DNA of 64,000 nucleotides. Origin: Lytechinus variegatus (lineage: Eukaryota > Echinodermata > Echinoidea > Temnopleuroida > Toxopneustidae). Below the pieces are notes generated by a model. It saw only the letters and a program-made list of their open reading frames with translations, did not search any database and was not told the origin of the DNA. The stretch spans positions 14,116,001-14,180,000 of the forward strand of contig NC_054758.1 of assembly GCF_018143015.1 (NCBI RefSeq). The letters are read 5' to 3'. Every line of letters starts with the position of its first letter. Position 1 is the first letter of the stretch. Position numbers and translations under genes: made by a program. Shown here piece after piece: positions 44,559 to 54,560 of the stretch.

Positions 44559-45640
44559 AGGACAAGTTTACCCCCCACCAAAAAAATGATTTCAATAAAA
44601 AGAGAAAAATCAAACAAGCATGACAGAAAATTTAATCAAAATCGGATGTAAAATAAGTAGGATATGACATTTTAAATTTTGGCTTATTTTCACAGAACAG
44701 TCTATATGCACACCCCGGTCATGATCATGATCATAAAATGCTTCATTTAAAAATCTTACACTATCTACATGATCTGAAACATACGAAGAAGTCTTACACG
44801 AAATAGCGACAAGACATTATGAGATGTCTATTTCATGAAGATGTCATCAGAAATGTGTTTCTTAAGAAAAAAATTGAATGTCAAGCCTAAAATTTTTATT
44901 TGAATAAAAAGAGAAAAATCTAATAATCATAACAGAAAATTCAACATAATCAATCGAATGTAAAATAAGAAGGTTATGACATTTGTAAGTTTGGCTTAAT
45001 TTTACAAAACAGTTATCCCGGTCGGTATGCAAATGAGGGGACTGATGACATCATTCACTCACTATTTCTCTTGTATTTTATTATCTGAAATATTATTTTT
45101 TTTTTCATCATCGTCTTGTGAAACAATGGTTTATTTTTCCCCTGAACATGACTTGTGGATTTACCATCGTTTAACATTTTACGGTTCAGTCAAGTTGGTC
45201 CTAGTTGTCAAATCTGTAAAAATTGAAATTTTGTTTACTTCAAACAATAAAAAAAAGAGAGTGAGGGACATCATAGACTCTGTAATTTGCATGCAGTTAA
45301 ATTTTGCATATAACTATTTTGTGAAAGTAAGCGAAACTTTAAAATGTTATAATTTTCACATTTTACATTCGATTTTGATGGAATTTTCAGCATTATGCTA
45401 GTCTGATTTTTCTCTATTGATTCAAATCAACATACTGGGGTGGACTTGGTCTTTAAATTTTGTCTGAAGAGACACATTTTTTATGACATTTTCATGAAAT
45501 AGACAATTCATATATTGTCGCTATTTCGTGTAAGAACGTGATTGATATAATAACACTTCCTCATACATTTTAAATCATGTAGATAGTGTTGGATTTATTA
45601 TGTGAAACATTTTATGATCATCATAACTGATCGCTGCTGA
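44559..45640. mobile_element. Nested TTAA-family 2 elements
   Basis: TTAA at 44555-44558 and 45453-45456; left end AGGACAAGTTTACCCCCC. A second start of the same family appears near 44895 (AATAAAAAGAGAAAAATC repeated). An independent inverted pair, about 44719-44860 and 45475-45635 (CTATTTCATGAA / TTCATGAAATAG, CGAAATAGCGACAA and its inverse), straddles the inner copy, so one element interrupts another. Confidence 0.65.
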
Positions 45641-46440
45641 TACTGCTAGATGTGTGCATTACAGAAGAGAAATTCATGGTAGATATTTTGACCCGACGTC
45701 TCTTTATGAGCCATGGCCGCGGTCCGATTCATAAAAATGTAACATTATATGAGCTAGATAAAAGTCAATTTATCTAGCACGTGGTTCGTTTATTAACCTG
45801 ACAGTTCATTTCGATTTATGGATTTTTTTTTATAGCAGTTTAAGATGGTTAATGATTAACATTATATATTTATGCACTAGTATAATTATGTGTACAGTGA
45901 GAATTTGCCTTGGTCTCTTACGTGTGAGGTGCAGCATCATAATATCATATGGTGTATGTGTGAAAAGTCCCGTCGCAATATAAATTTGTTCAGCTCCTTA
46001 TATTTCGGGTCAAGCTTTCGACCAGGACCGTCGCTAAAGGGGGAGGGTGCGACCGGGGGTGCGACCCCCCCCCCCACTAATTTGGATGTCGTCGGAACCA
46101 AAAAGGGGGAGGGCGAGAAGAAAAAAAAGGAAGAAAGAGGAAAGAAAAAGTGGACGAAAATAAAAAGCAAAAGAAAGGGGGAAAAGAAAGAAAAAAAAAT
46201 GAAGGATAGAAGAAAGAAAGAAAGGGACAGAGAGGAAGAGGAAAACAAAAGGAAATAGAAAATCAGAACGAGGAGAGAATGGGGAAGACAAGGTTTTGAT
46301 TAAGTAAACCTTTGTGTAATTAAAGATGTGGAGTCTGAGATGTTGGAAAAAATATAAATTGTCTGTTACCATGGTTACGTAAGCGCAGGGCTGTTGGACT
46401 GACGCTTGTCGGGAAAATGACAAACTGTCGATCCACACAG
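45641..46440. other. ST8Sia intron 1 sequence with polypurine tract
   Basis: A GA-rich strand-asymmetric tract of about 230 bp lies at 46085-46310. ORFs through it are Lys/Glu low-complexity artefacts. No gene. Confidence 0.6.
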
Positions 46441-46451
46441 GGCTGTTAACA

Positions 46452-46485
46452 GCATGGAGCAGTTAGAATTCTAACTGCTCCATGC
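46452..46485. repeat. Perfect 34 bp palindrome
   Basis: GCATGGAGCAGTTAGAA directly followed by its exact inverse, with no spacer. The adjoining GCTGTTAACAGC is also self-complementary. Confidence 0.95.
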
Positions 46486-46854
46486 ACATGTACCTTTTCT
46501 TGCTTGGTCTTTGAGTTCGATTTTCTTTGTCGGTAAAAAAATGTCAAATTGCATATTAATCATTACCGGTAAATTGTGATTTTTTTTCGCAATGCGGTCG
46601 TGGGGAGCTATCTGTAGAATACCGACAATGATTAGAAAGTCCTAGTTTAATTAAGGTCTAAAGTTACTTATACATGTAGCATTTGTTATTACCATGATAC
46701 CCAAGAATACACATCTAATTATTATCGATTATTATCATTTCCCTATATGACACTGCTTATTAGTATTAATATTGATACAATTCTTTAAATTTAGGCCTTT
46801 TCCTGTTTTAACGTAATTTCATGTCGATGTACAAACCTCTTTCATTTTCTTTTA

Positions 46855-47300
46855 AAGACATAGACATTCCAGTTCAACCACTAAGGATTTAGGAGTTGTT
46901 TTTGATAGTGAAATGAAAATGACTGAACATGTGACATACTTGTGTCGTACTATCAACTGGCAAATATACAATTCAAGGAAGTGATGTAGGTGTGCTGGAG
47001 ATGCAGCAACAAAGCACTTTCTTTTACAAGAATTTAATTTCAATCTATTATCATCAAGCCACGATTGAATGTCAGACAAACATTTTGAAATCCAAAAATA
47101 CGCGCAGGCTGCATCTCAAGGCTTGGTAGGAACAAACATGGTGAACATCTGATTGCCATCGGCATAAGCATGATACTGTGCCGACTGATGATGTTCCCAA
47201 TATTACCGATGTGGTATGTAAACAACTGAGGCCCGATAATTGACCCTTGCGGTATACCATATTCTAATGGTTCTTACTTGAAAGTTACCCTTATTTATGT
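46855..47300 (-). mobile_element. LINE reverse-transcriptase fragment with an internal inversion
   Basis: Minus strand from about 47276: YGIPQGSIIGPQLFT, then a frame change before YADGNQMFT, then DIQSWLDDNRLKLNSCKRK, matching PQGS, YADD and LKLN motifs of CR1/L2-like LINEs. The next expected segment, STTKDLGVVFDSEMKMTEHV and TYLC, is on the plus strand at about 46857-46983, abutting the first. The piece is therefore rearranged as well as truncated and frameshifted; YADG replaces YADD. Confidence 0.8.
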
Positions 47301-47454
47301 GTACTCGACTAGACCTGTTGCTAAGATACGATTTGTACCAGGAAAGAGCATTATTAGGCTAAGGCTAAGATGCCCTTTAGCACATTTTGTAACAAATTTC
47401 TTTTACCAAAATGTGTAATTTACCAAGATGTGCCTTAACACCCCAGCTACTACG

Positions 47455-47645
47455 CGCGCTGCGTTTCAAGGAATGAATCCCTACCAGGTAGGCATTCACC
47501 TCGCCTGGGTTGAGTGCAGCACAATGGGGGGTAAATTTCATGCTGAAGGGAAAAAACGCCATGGCTTGTGATCGAACCGTCACGTCCGTCCCTCATTGCA
47601 AACCGAGAGTCATAACCACTAGACCACGACGCCCGCTCTGCACAT
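47455..47645 (-). mobile_element. tRNA-derived SINE
   Basis: On the minus strand: an A box in GTCGTGGTCTAGTGGTTATG, a B box GGTTCGATCAC, then a central block with TGCTGCACTCAACCCAGGCG and the tail GATTCATTCCTTGAAACGC. Same family as 31040-31245. Located in ST8Sia intron 1. Confidence 0.85.
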
Positions 47646-47879
47646 AAATGGCCAAAAGTGTGCGTTAAAGGAGGCCCAGAAAACATGATTTGTGCACAAT
47701 AACTTTCTTAAATTTTTCTCTTAAAAAATAAATCAGGGCACGGGCGTAAATCCTAGCCAAGGGCGGAAATCTCTCCCCAAAGGTAGGGGGACCAGTGGCT
47801 GGAAAATTTGACAAGCAAAAAAAGAAAAAAGAAAGATTATCAGCCAAAAAGTAAGGTTATCTCGTCCAACATACATGTT

Positions 47880-48025
47880 TTATTTCGATTTTGAATGATA
47901 AATTTCTTTCCATCATAAACATGATAAAAGACCAAAAATAGAAGAGGGGATATTTGATATTGTGTTCCCCTACTATTTTGGGTAGGGGGGACGCGTCCCC
48001 CTGTCCCCTTGGGATTTCCCTGTTG
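47880..48025 (-). repeat. Dispersed repeat, also at 62915-63045
   Basis: Minus strand contains GGGACAGGGGGACGCGTCCC and a diverged match to TATTCCCTCTACTATTT and TCTTTTATCATG; the second copy is in the plus orientation near 62930. Family unknown. Confidence 0.6.
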
Positions 48026-48157
48026 GGGGTGATCTGTTGTGTCGTCCCTCTCCCAACCTGAATGATGTCACGGATTTTACGCCAATGCGTCATGGTGGAC
48101 ATCTTCTTCAAGTAAAGTCAATTTTAATTCAATGCAATATACTATTTCTTATTTCAG

Positions 48158-48218
48158 ATACTGTAGGCATTAACACTACCCCGGCTGTAAATATTTCGCC
48201 TCCAAACTTCTATGTCAG
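48158..48218 (+). CDS. ST8Sia gene A exon 2 (stem region)
   Basis: Acceptor ATTTCAG| and donor GTCAG|GTAGGT. It encodes DTVGINTTPAVNISPPNFYV with two N-glycosylation sequons (NTT, NIS). The PPNFY motif matches exon 2 of gene B (57902-57995). It lies in the stem between the membrane anchor and the catalytic domain. Phase joins exon 1 (G|AT) and exon 3 (AG|A). Confidence 0.8.
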
Positions 48219-49514
48219 GTAGGTGATAGGCCTATATACTTAACATCAATATCAGACAAATTTCCGTGTAGGCCCTAGTTGAAAGAAATTGATTGGGGAG
48301 CATGGGGTAGATCAGTGATATATTTATGTTCAAAATAATATTCGGGTTTATTTGAAGACTAAAAATATATTATCTTGTATAACAACCTCGTCGACTAGTG
48401 TTTTAAGACTAGGCCCATAGATGAGAAGCCGAAAGAAGGGGGGGGGGGGGGGCTGGGGTACCCTATATAGCAACTAAGGATAATTAAGTCCAAATCTATC
48501 ATAAATTATAATCAATATTTCTTTTTTGAATAGGTCTTGTGTTAGGAATTCACTGTTTCTTTTTCTGTTTTGTTTCGCATGATAGAGAAATTTAATGTTA
48601 ATAACTTTGGTGGCACGAATTTAGCTATTCACTTTGATAGAAGTGAATAATCCCCCCCAAATTAGAATATCTTTTGCAGTTTTCATGTACACCGCGAGCT
48701 CCCTTAGTTTTTTCTGAACTTTATTTTCCACCCCCAAAACCTTTTTGCATTCATCAACTAGTTTGGGGTGCTAAGTTGTAGACATACCCTACACTCTTAA
48801 AATAGTTGGGCAAAAAAAATGCCCAACTTTTAACCAACCCTGGGCACCATACTGTCCTCAAAACTATTGGTTAAAATCAGTCAAACTGAGTAATGAAAAC
48901 TAATAATTATAGGAATAAATTTTGCTCAATTGGATAATAATTACCCAGAATATATATATTTACCAACATACATTACCCAACACAGTGGACAGTATGTGGC
49001 CCAACATTTTAAGTGTGTAAGTGTGCACCCGCCTTTTCGAACGCAAAAATGAATGTACCCTTACAGGTCGCAAACAGGTACAACATTTTTACCTCTGTAT
49101 CACTAACGGCAGGGGCCTGGGAACTATTTTTACTGGGAGTGCAGAGTTTTCACTGAAAAAATGGAGGCCATTTTGGTAGCGAGGAATTTGAAAAGCAAAA
49201 AAAAAAGGTTTTTAGTACAAATGGACGTCATTTTTGGTAACATTTTTATTCATCTTTCAGAAGACATGGGGTTTCTGTCTGTGGAGAATAATACACGCGT
49301 CACCCCCAAAGAAATTTTTATAGGTGCTTTAGACCCCCGCTTCCCAGGTTCATGACCAAGGGTGCAAAATTGCACCCCAAAATGAATTGTGCGACAAGTT
49401 TCGCATTTACTGTATTTAGGGTGCAAAGTTAATTTATTCTTAATATGTTTATACGGCAATCCTTATCAAGGATTCAGCATTTACAGTCATAATTCCCTTT
49501 CTTCCATATTGCAG
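48219..49514. other. ST8Sia gene A intron 2
   Basis: No separate gene. It contains a run of G at 48438-48452 and the left edge of the segmental duplication (48602). GTTGGGCAAAAAAAATGCCCAAC at about 48802-48826 is a short hairpin present in both duplicate units. Confidence 0.7.
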
Positions 49515-50048
49515 AGACAGAGTTTCAAAGCGATTAAAGAAATGGCAAATCATCCAAATCTACAAGACGGACGTGAAACCGGAAGACTTTGATTTCCAAG
49601 TCAATGAAACTTTGTTGCTTCGGGATGGTAAAACAGAATCGATTCCTGCGCAACAGACATGCGCAGTAGTTGGAAACTCTGGAATTCTTTCCAATAGTTC
49701 CTGTGGGAAGATGATTGATAGTCATGATTTTGTCTTTAGGATGAACCTGTCTCCATTTGGTTTTAAATATGGCAAGGACGTGGGATACAAAGCTAATATC
49801 ACGACGTTAAATTATTCACAACTGAAGTCTGCGGCTAAGTGTGCAAAGAAACATTTTCCTAACATATCTGTTGGATGTCAGGATATGTTGACAAATTTGA
49901 AATTGTATAACAATTCTGTGGTATGGTACCCGAAAGGAGGTTCTCGTCAAGGAAACATGAATGTTTTATCACGAGGAATGATCGATAACTTCACTTTTAA
50001 CGCCAGATGGGCTTATAGTCCCGCCAGCTTGTTTGGTGTTGTGCCCAG
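49515..50048 (+). CDS. ST8Sia gene A exon 3 (sialylmotif L)
   Basis: Acceptor TATTGCAG| and donor CCCAG|GTAAGT. Sialylmotif L runs from [17 protein letters not shown] through [15 protein letters not shown] to [11 protein letters not shown]. It binds the CMP-sialic acid donor; the VVGNSG loop and the S-x-C-G Cys are intact. Numerous sequons (NET, NSS, NLS, NIT, NYS, NIS, NNS, NFT) suggest heavy glycosylation. The exon starts [11 protein letters not shown], a common lead-in to the ST8Sia catalytic domain. Confidence 0.92.
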
Positions 50049-50319
50049 GTAAGTGTTAAAAGGGCGAGGTGATGATAATCACACCATCGATGTAGAAACG
50101 AAATGGATAGAGCAATGATGCTCTGTGTTTGAGGCCACCGGAAACGCTAAAAAGTACTCCAAATATTAAACTCCTAATAACTTTCTTAATTTTTGATAGA
50201 TTTGCTTCAAATCTTAACCAATAGTTTTAATTTTTCCCTAACGTCGTCAGATATCCTTTTTGTGTGTGCAATCATCGGTAGAAATATAAAGTCATGCTTT
50301 TAGCTAAACAATAGCCAAC

Positions 50320-50593
50320 TGAAGTCGGGTTTAACTTAGACCATGGTCTCACTCTGTGCTGAAATTATGGGAAGCCAAAAATGTCAATTTTTTATTAAGT
50401 TGTATGTTTCATATGTTTTCTGGGCTCTTTCCTGATTCATCGATGGTGAAGAAAATCATCTATTTAAACTTCCTAGACAATTATGAATGCTTTTAGAGCC
50501 AAATGAGCTGAAATATGATATCTCTACTGTTAGTGACTTCTGTAACAATTGGCTATTCATACTTAAACCACAACTTTTTCATTTATTCAACAG
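50320..50593. mobile_element. Decayed Harbinger-type short element at the intron 3 acceptor (copy A)
   Basis: GAAGTCGGGTTTAACTTAGA and, near the other end, TACTTAAACCACAACTT match the element at 24086-24396, as do AAAATCATCTATTTAAACTTCC-like and ATTATGAATGCTTTTAGAGCC interior parts. The copy ends about 15 bp before the exon 4 acceptor. The duplicate lies at 53090-53366. Confidence 0.75.
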
Positions 50594-50852
50594 GATTTGG
50601 AGAAAGCGAACTCCGTCTACGGGTCTTCTCATTATGTCAGCAGCATCATTATTTTGTGAAAGGATTACGATGTTTGGATTTTATCCCTTCTCCGTCGATG
50701 CACACAACAGAACGTTAACGTACCACTACTACGACTCGTTTCCGATGAATTACTCCACAAATGCCCACAAAATGCCAGTAGAATTCAAAATCTATCGACA
50801 GTTAGAGAATCAAAGTGCCGTTGAGCTGCAGCTGGGGGAGTGCAATTCGTAA
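50594..50852 (+). CDS. ST8Sia gene A exon 4 (sialylmotifs S, III and VS)
   Basis: Acceptor TTCAACAG|. Motif S is PSTGLLIMSAASLFCERITM followed by FGFYPF, with the Cys that pairs with motif L. Motif III is YHYYDS. Motif VS has His and Glu in HKMPVEF, and the end VELQLGEC matches ST8Sia C-termini. Stop TAA 50850-50852. The preceding intron ends in sequence derived from a short Harbinger-type element. Confidence 0.92.
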
Positions 50853-52281
50853 TCAGGAGAGCATACGTCTTTCATGGAACATATAATATAGTCAACGGTT
50901 TTCACTGGCTAATTTTCCCCGAACCAATCCAATTTGGTTATTTCCGCAGCTTATAACAACCGTCAGTATAACTTGCTGACAATTGTTTGCATGAAATGCT
51001 ACACGGAAACAAAGCAGAATAGTTGATTCATGTTTTTCACAAGTTGCCATAAATCTTGCAAGGAAACTCCCTTAGACTTAAAAAAAAATTCCTTCATCAC
51101 TTTTCTAGACAGCTTTATTCCAAACTCAAATTGTTGACGCCCTCTACGTTTTATTTGGTGCCTCTATCATGTACGTTCACTTTATGGAACTTGTTGGTTT
51201 CGGATGACTGAAATATATTTATGCAAAATTACAATTATTATTTACAGAAATAAATGAGACGTGCCGACACTTACTCGCTAACCTTACCTGTTTGAATGAA
51301 TACAGTGCGTTCACTATGCTAAAAGTTACCAGTGTGAAAACAATTTCACAATTTTCACAATTTTATAACTTTGGTGGCACGAATTTAGCTATTCACTTTG
51401 ATAGAAGTGAATAATCCCCCCAAAAAAATTAGAATATCTTTTGCAGTTTTCATGTACACCGCGAGCTCCCTTAGTTTTTTCTGAACTTTATTTTCCACCC
51501 CCAAAACCTTTTTGCATTCATCAACTAGTTTGGGGTGCTAAGTTGTAGACATACCCTACACTCTTAAAATAGTTGGGCAAAAAAAATGCCCAACTTTTAA
51601 CCAACCCTGGGCACCATACTGTCCTCAAAACTATTGGTTAAAATCAGTCAAACTGAGTAATGAAAACTAATAATTATAGGAATAAATTTTGCTCAATTGG
51701 ATAATAATTACCCAGAATATATATATTTACCAACATACATTACCCAACACAGTGGACAGTATGTGGCCCAACATTTTAAGTGTGTAAGTGTGCACCCGCC
51801 TTTTCGAACGCAAAAATGAATGTACCCTTACAGGTCGCAAACAGGTACAACATTTTTACCTCTGTATCACTAACGGCAGGGGCCTGGGAACTATTTTTAC
51901 TGGGAGTGCAGAGTTTTCACTGAAAAAATGGAGGCCATTTTGGTAGCGAGGAATTTGAAAAGCAAAAAAAAAGGTTTTTAGTACAAATGGACGTCATTTT
52001 TGGTAACATTTTTATTCATCTTTCAGAAGACATGGGGTTTCTGTCTGTGGAGAATAATACACGCGTCACCCCCAAAGAAATTTTTATAGGTGCTTTAGAC
52101 CCCCGCTTCCCAGGTTCATGACCAAGGGTGCAAAATTGCACCCCCAAAATGAATTGTGCGACAAGTTTCGCATTTACTGTATTTAGGGTGCAAAGTTAAT
52201 TTATTCTTAATATGTTTATACGGCAATCCTTATCAAGGATTCAGCATTTACAGTCATAATTCCCTTTCTTCCATATTGCAG

Positions 52282-52815
52282 AGACAGAGTTTCAAAGCGA
52301 TTAAAGAAATGGCAAATCATCCAAATCTACAAGACGGACGTGAAACCGGAAGACTTTGATTTCCAAGTCAATGAAACTTTGTTGCTTCGGGATGGTAAAA
52401 CAGAATCGATTCCTGCGCAACAGACATGCGCAGTAGTTGGAAACTCTGGAATTCTTTCCAATAGTTCCTGTGGGAGGATGATTGATAGTCATGATTTTGT
52501 CTTTAGGATGAACCTGTCTCCATTTGGTTTTAAATATGGCAAGGACGTGGGATACAAAGCTAATATCACGACGTTAAATTATTCACAACTGAAGTCTGCG
52601 GCTAAGTGTGCAAAGAAACATTTTCCTAACATATCTGTTGGATGCCAGGATATGTTGACAAATTTGAAATTGTATAACAATTCTGTGGTATGGTACCCGA
52701 AAGGAGGTTCTCGTCAAGGAAACATGAATGTTTTATCACGAGGAATGATCGATAACTTCACTTTTAACGCCAGATGGGCTTATAGTCCCGCCAGCTTGTT
52801 TGGTGTCGTGCCCAG
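52282..52815 (+). CDS. ST8Sia duplicated exon 3' (sialylmotif L)
   Basis: Copy of 49515-50048 with few differences (for example SSCGRMID for SSCGKMID). All motif L residues are intact. The donor is CCCAG|GTTAGT, where the first copy has GTAAGT. If not spliced, the frame runs 23 codons further to a stop at 52883-52885, which would remove motifs S, III and VS. There is no nearby copy of exons 1-2, so use requires splicing from exon 2 at 48158 or a new promoter. Confidence 0.85.
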
Positions 52816-53089
52816 GTTAGTGTTAAAAGGGCGAGGTGATGATAATCACACCATCGATGTAGAAACGAAATGGATAGAGCAATAATGCTCTGTTTTTGAG
52901 GCCACCGGAAACGCTAAAAAGTACTCCAAATATTAAACTCCTAATAACTTTCGTAATTTTTGATAGATTTACTTCAAATCTTAACCAATAGTTTTAATTT
53001 TTCCCTAACGTCGTCAGATATCCTTTTTGTGTGTGTAATCATCGGTAGAAATATAAAGTCATGCTTTTAGCTAAACACAATAGCCATCT

Positions 53090-53366
53090 GAAGTCGGATT
53101 TAACTTAGAACATGGTCTCACTCTGTGCTGAAATTATGGGAAGCCAAAAATGTCAATTTTTTTATTATTAAAGTTGTATGTTTCTTATGTTTTCTGGGCT
53201 CTTTCCTGATTCATCGATGGAGATGAAGAAAATCATCTCTTTAAACTTCCTAGACAATTATAAATGCTTTTAGAGCCAAATGAGCTGAAATATGATATCT
53301 CTACTGTGACTTATGTAACAATTGGCTATCCATACTTAAACCACAACTTGTTCATTTATTCAACAG
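53090..53366. mobile_element. Decayed Harbinger-type short element at the intron 3' acceptor (copy B)
   Basis: Duplicate of 50320-50593 within unit B, with small indels. Shares GAAGTCGGATTTAACTTAGA and TACTTAAACCACAACTTG. Confidence 0.75.
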
Positions 53367-53625
53367 GATTTGGAGAAAGCGAACTCCGTCTACGGGTCTT
53401 CTCATTATGTCAGCAGCATCATTATTTTGTGAAAGGATTACGATGTTCGGATTTTATCCCTTCTCCGTCGATGCACACAACAGAACGTTAACCTACCACT
53501 ACTACGACTCGTTTCCGATGAATTACTCCACAAATGCCCACAAAATGCCAGTAGAATTCAAAATCTATCGACAGTTACAGAATCAAAGTGCCGTTGAGCT
53601 GCAGCTGGGGGAGTGCAATTCGTAA
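53367..53625 (+). CDS. ST8Sia duplicated exon 4' (sialylmotifs S, III, VS)
   Basis: Copy of 50594-50852 with an intact frame, the same acceptor TTCAACAG| and stop TAA 53623-53625. The only residue difference I see is RQLQNQ for RQLENQ. All catalytic motifs are intact, so purifying selection or recency has kept it functional in sequence. Confidence 0.85.
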
Positions 53626-54560
53626 TCAGGAGAGCATACGTCTTTCATGGAACATAATATAGTCAACGGTTTTCACTGGCTAATTTTCTCTGAACCAATC
53701 CAATTTGGTTATTTCCGCAGCTTATAACAACCGTCAGTATAACTTGCTGACAATTGTTTGCATGAAATGCTACACGGAAACGAAGCAGAATAGTTGAATT
53801 CATATTTTTCACAAGTTGCCATAAATCTTGCAAGGAAACTCCCTTAGACTTAAAAAAAAATTCTTTCATCACTTTTCTAGACAACTTTATTCCAAACTGA
53901 AATTGTTGACGCCCTCTACGTTCTTTTTGGTGCCTCGATCATGTACATTCACTTTATGGAACTTGTTGGTTTCGGATGACTGAAATATATTTATGCAAAA
54001 TTACAATTTGATTCTCAGAAATAAATGAGACGTGCCGACACTTACTCGCTAACCTTACCTGTTTGAACGAATACAGTGCGTTCACTATGCTAAAAGTTAA
54101 CAGTGTGAAAACAACTTCACACTTTGGACATGTGGACAGTGTGAGTGCTCATCTCAGTGTATTCACAACACGCGATATTAATTTTGAGATTGTGATACGC
54201 TTGGACTGTTAGATCAAATTAAACAAGACGAAGATAACCATAACTATGGATTTTTAGTGTGAGCTAGTGTCCACACTCCACATATGTCCGAATCTGGTAA
54301 ACACTGCAGTGTTAAAATGTGTAATAGTGTGAGGAAAATTCACACTGTGGTAACATCGACAAATGTGTTCACAGTGTGTTCCCTGCATGTGAAAATTTCA
54401 TACTTTAGAAATATTCATATTTCATATGTGATACGCACGGACTGTTAAAATGTTCAAATATATTAACTATGAAGGTAATTCAAAACTGCGTTCACCTCGA
54501 TAGGATGGGTATCCACGGTGTGTTTTTAGATTCACACCATTAAATTACTCAAAAATTTAA

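Larger units (their letters stand above)
40551..50852 (+). other. Alpha-2,8-sialyltransferase gene A span
   Basis: Four plus-strand exons (40551-40701, 48158-48218, 49515-50048, 50594-50852) splice in phase to a protein of about 334 residues, within the size range of GT29 ST8Sia enzymes. These Golgi type II membrane enzymes move sialic acid from CMP-Neu5Ac onto a terminal sialic acid, giving di- to polysialic acid. All four sialylmotifs are present. Intron 1 (7.5 kb) is filled with mobile elements. The last two exons are duplicated 2.77 kb downstream. Echinoderm eggs and gametes are known to be rich in polysialic acid, which makes an expanded ST8Sia set plausible. Confidence 0.85.
48602..54125. 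repeat. Tandem segmental duplication, 2 x ~2.76 kb, carrying ST8Sia exons 3-4
   Basis: Unit A is about 48602-51364 and unit B about 51365-54125. Offset is 2764 bp at the left edge, 2767 bp at exon 3 and 2777 bp at exon 4. Copies are nearly identical in exons and introns. Both edges lie in or beside TTCACA/CACACTG-type repeats, which may have mediated unequal exchange. Confidence 0.93.

Noticed and set aside
46034-46438. Lys/Glu-rich and Phe/Ser-rich ORFs near the polypurine tract
   Set aside because: Low-complexity translation of a GA-rich tract on both strands.
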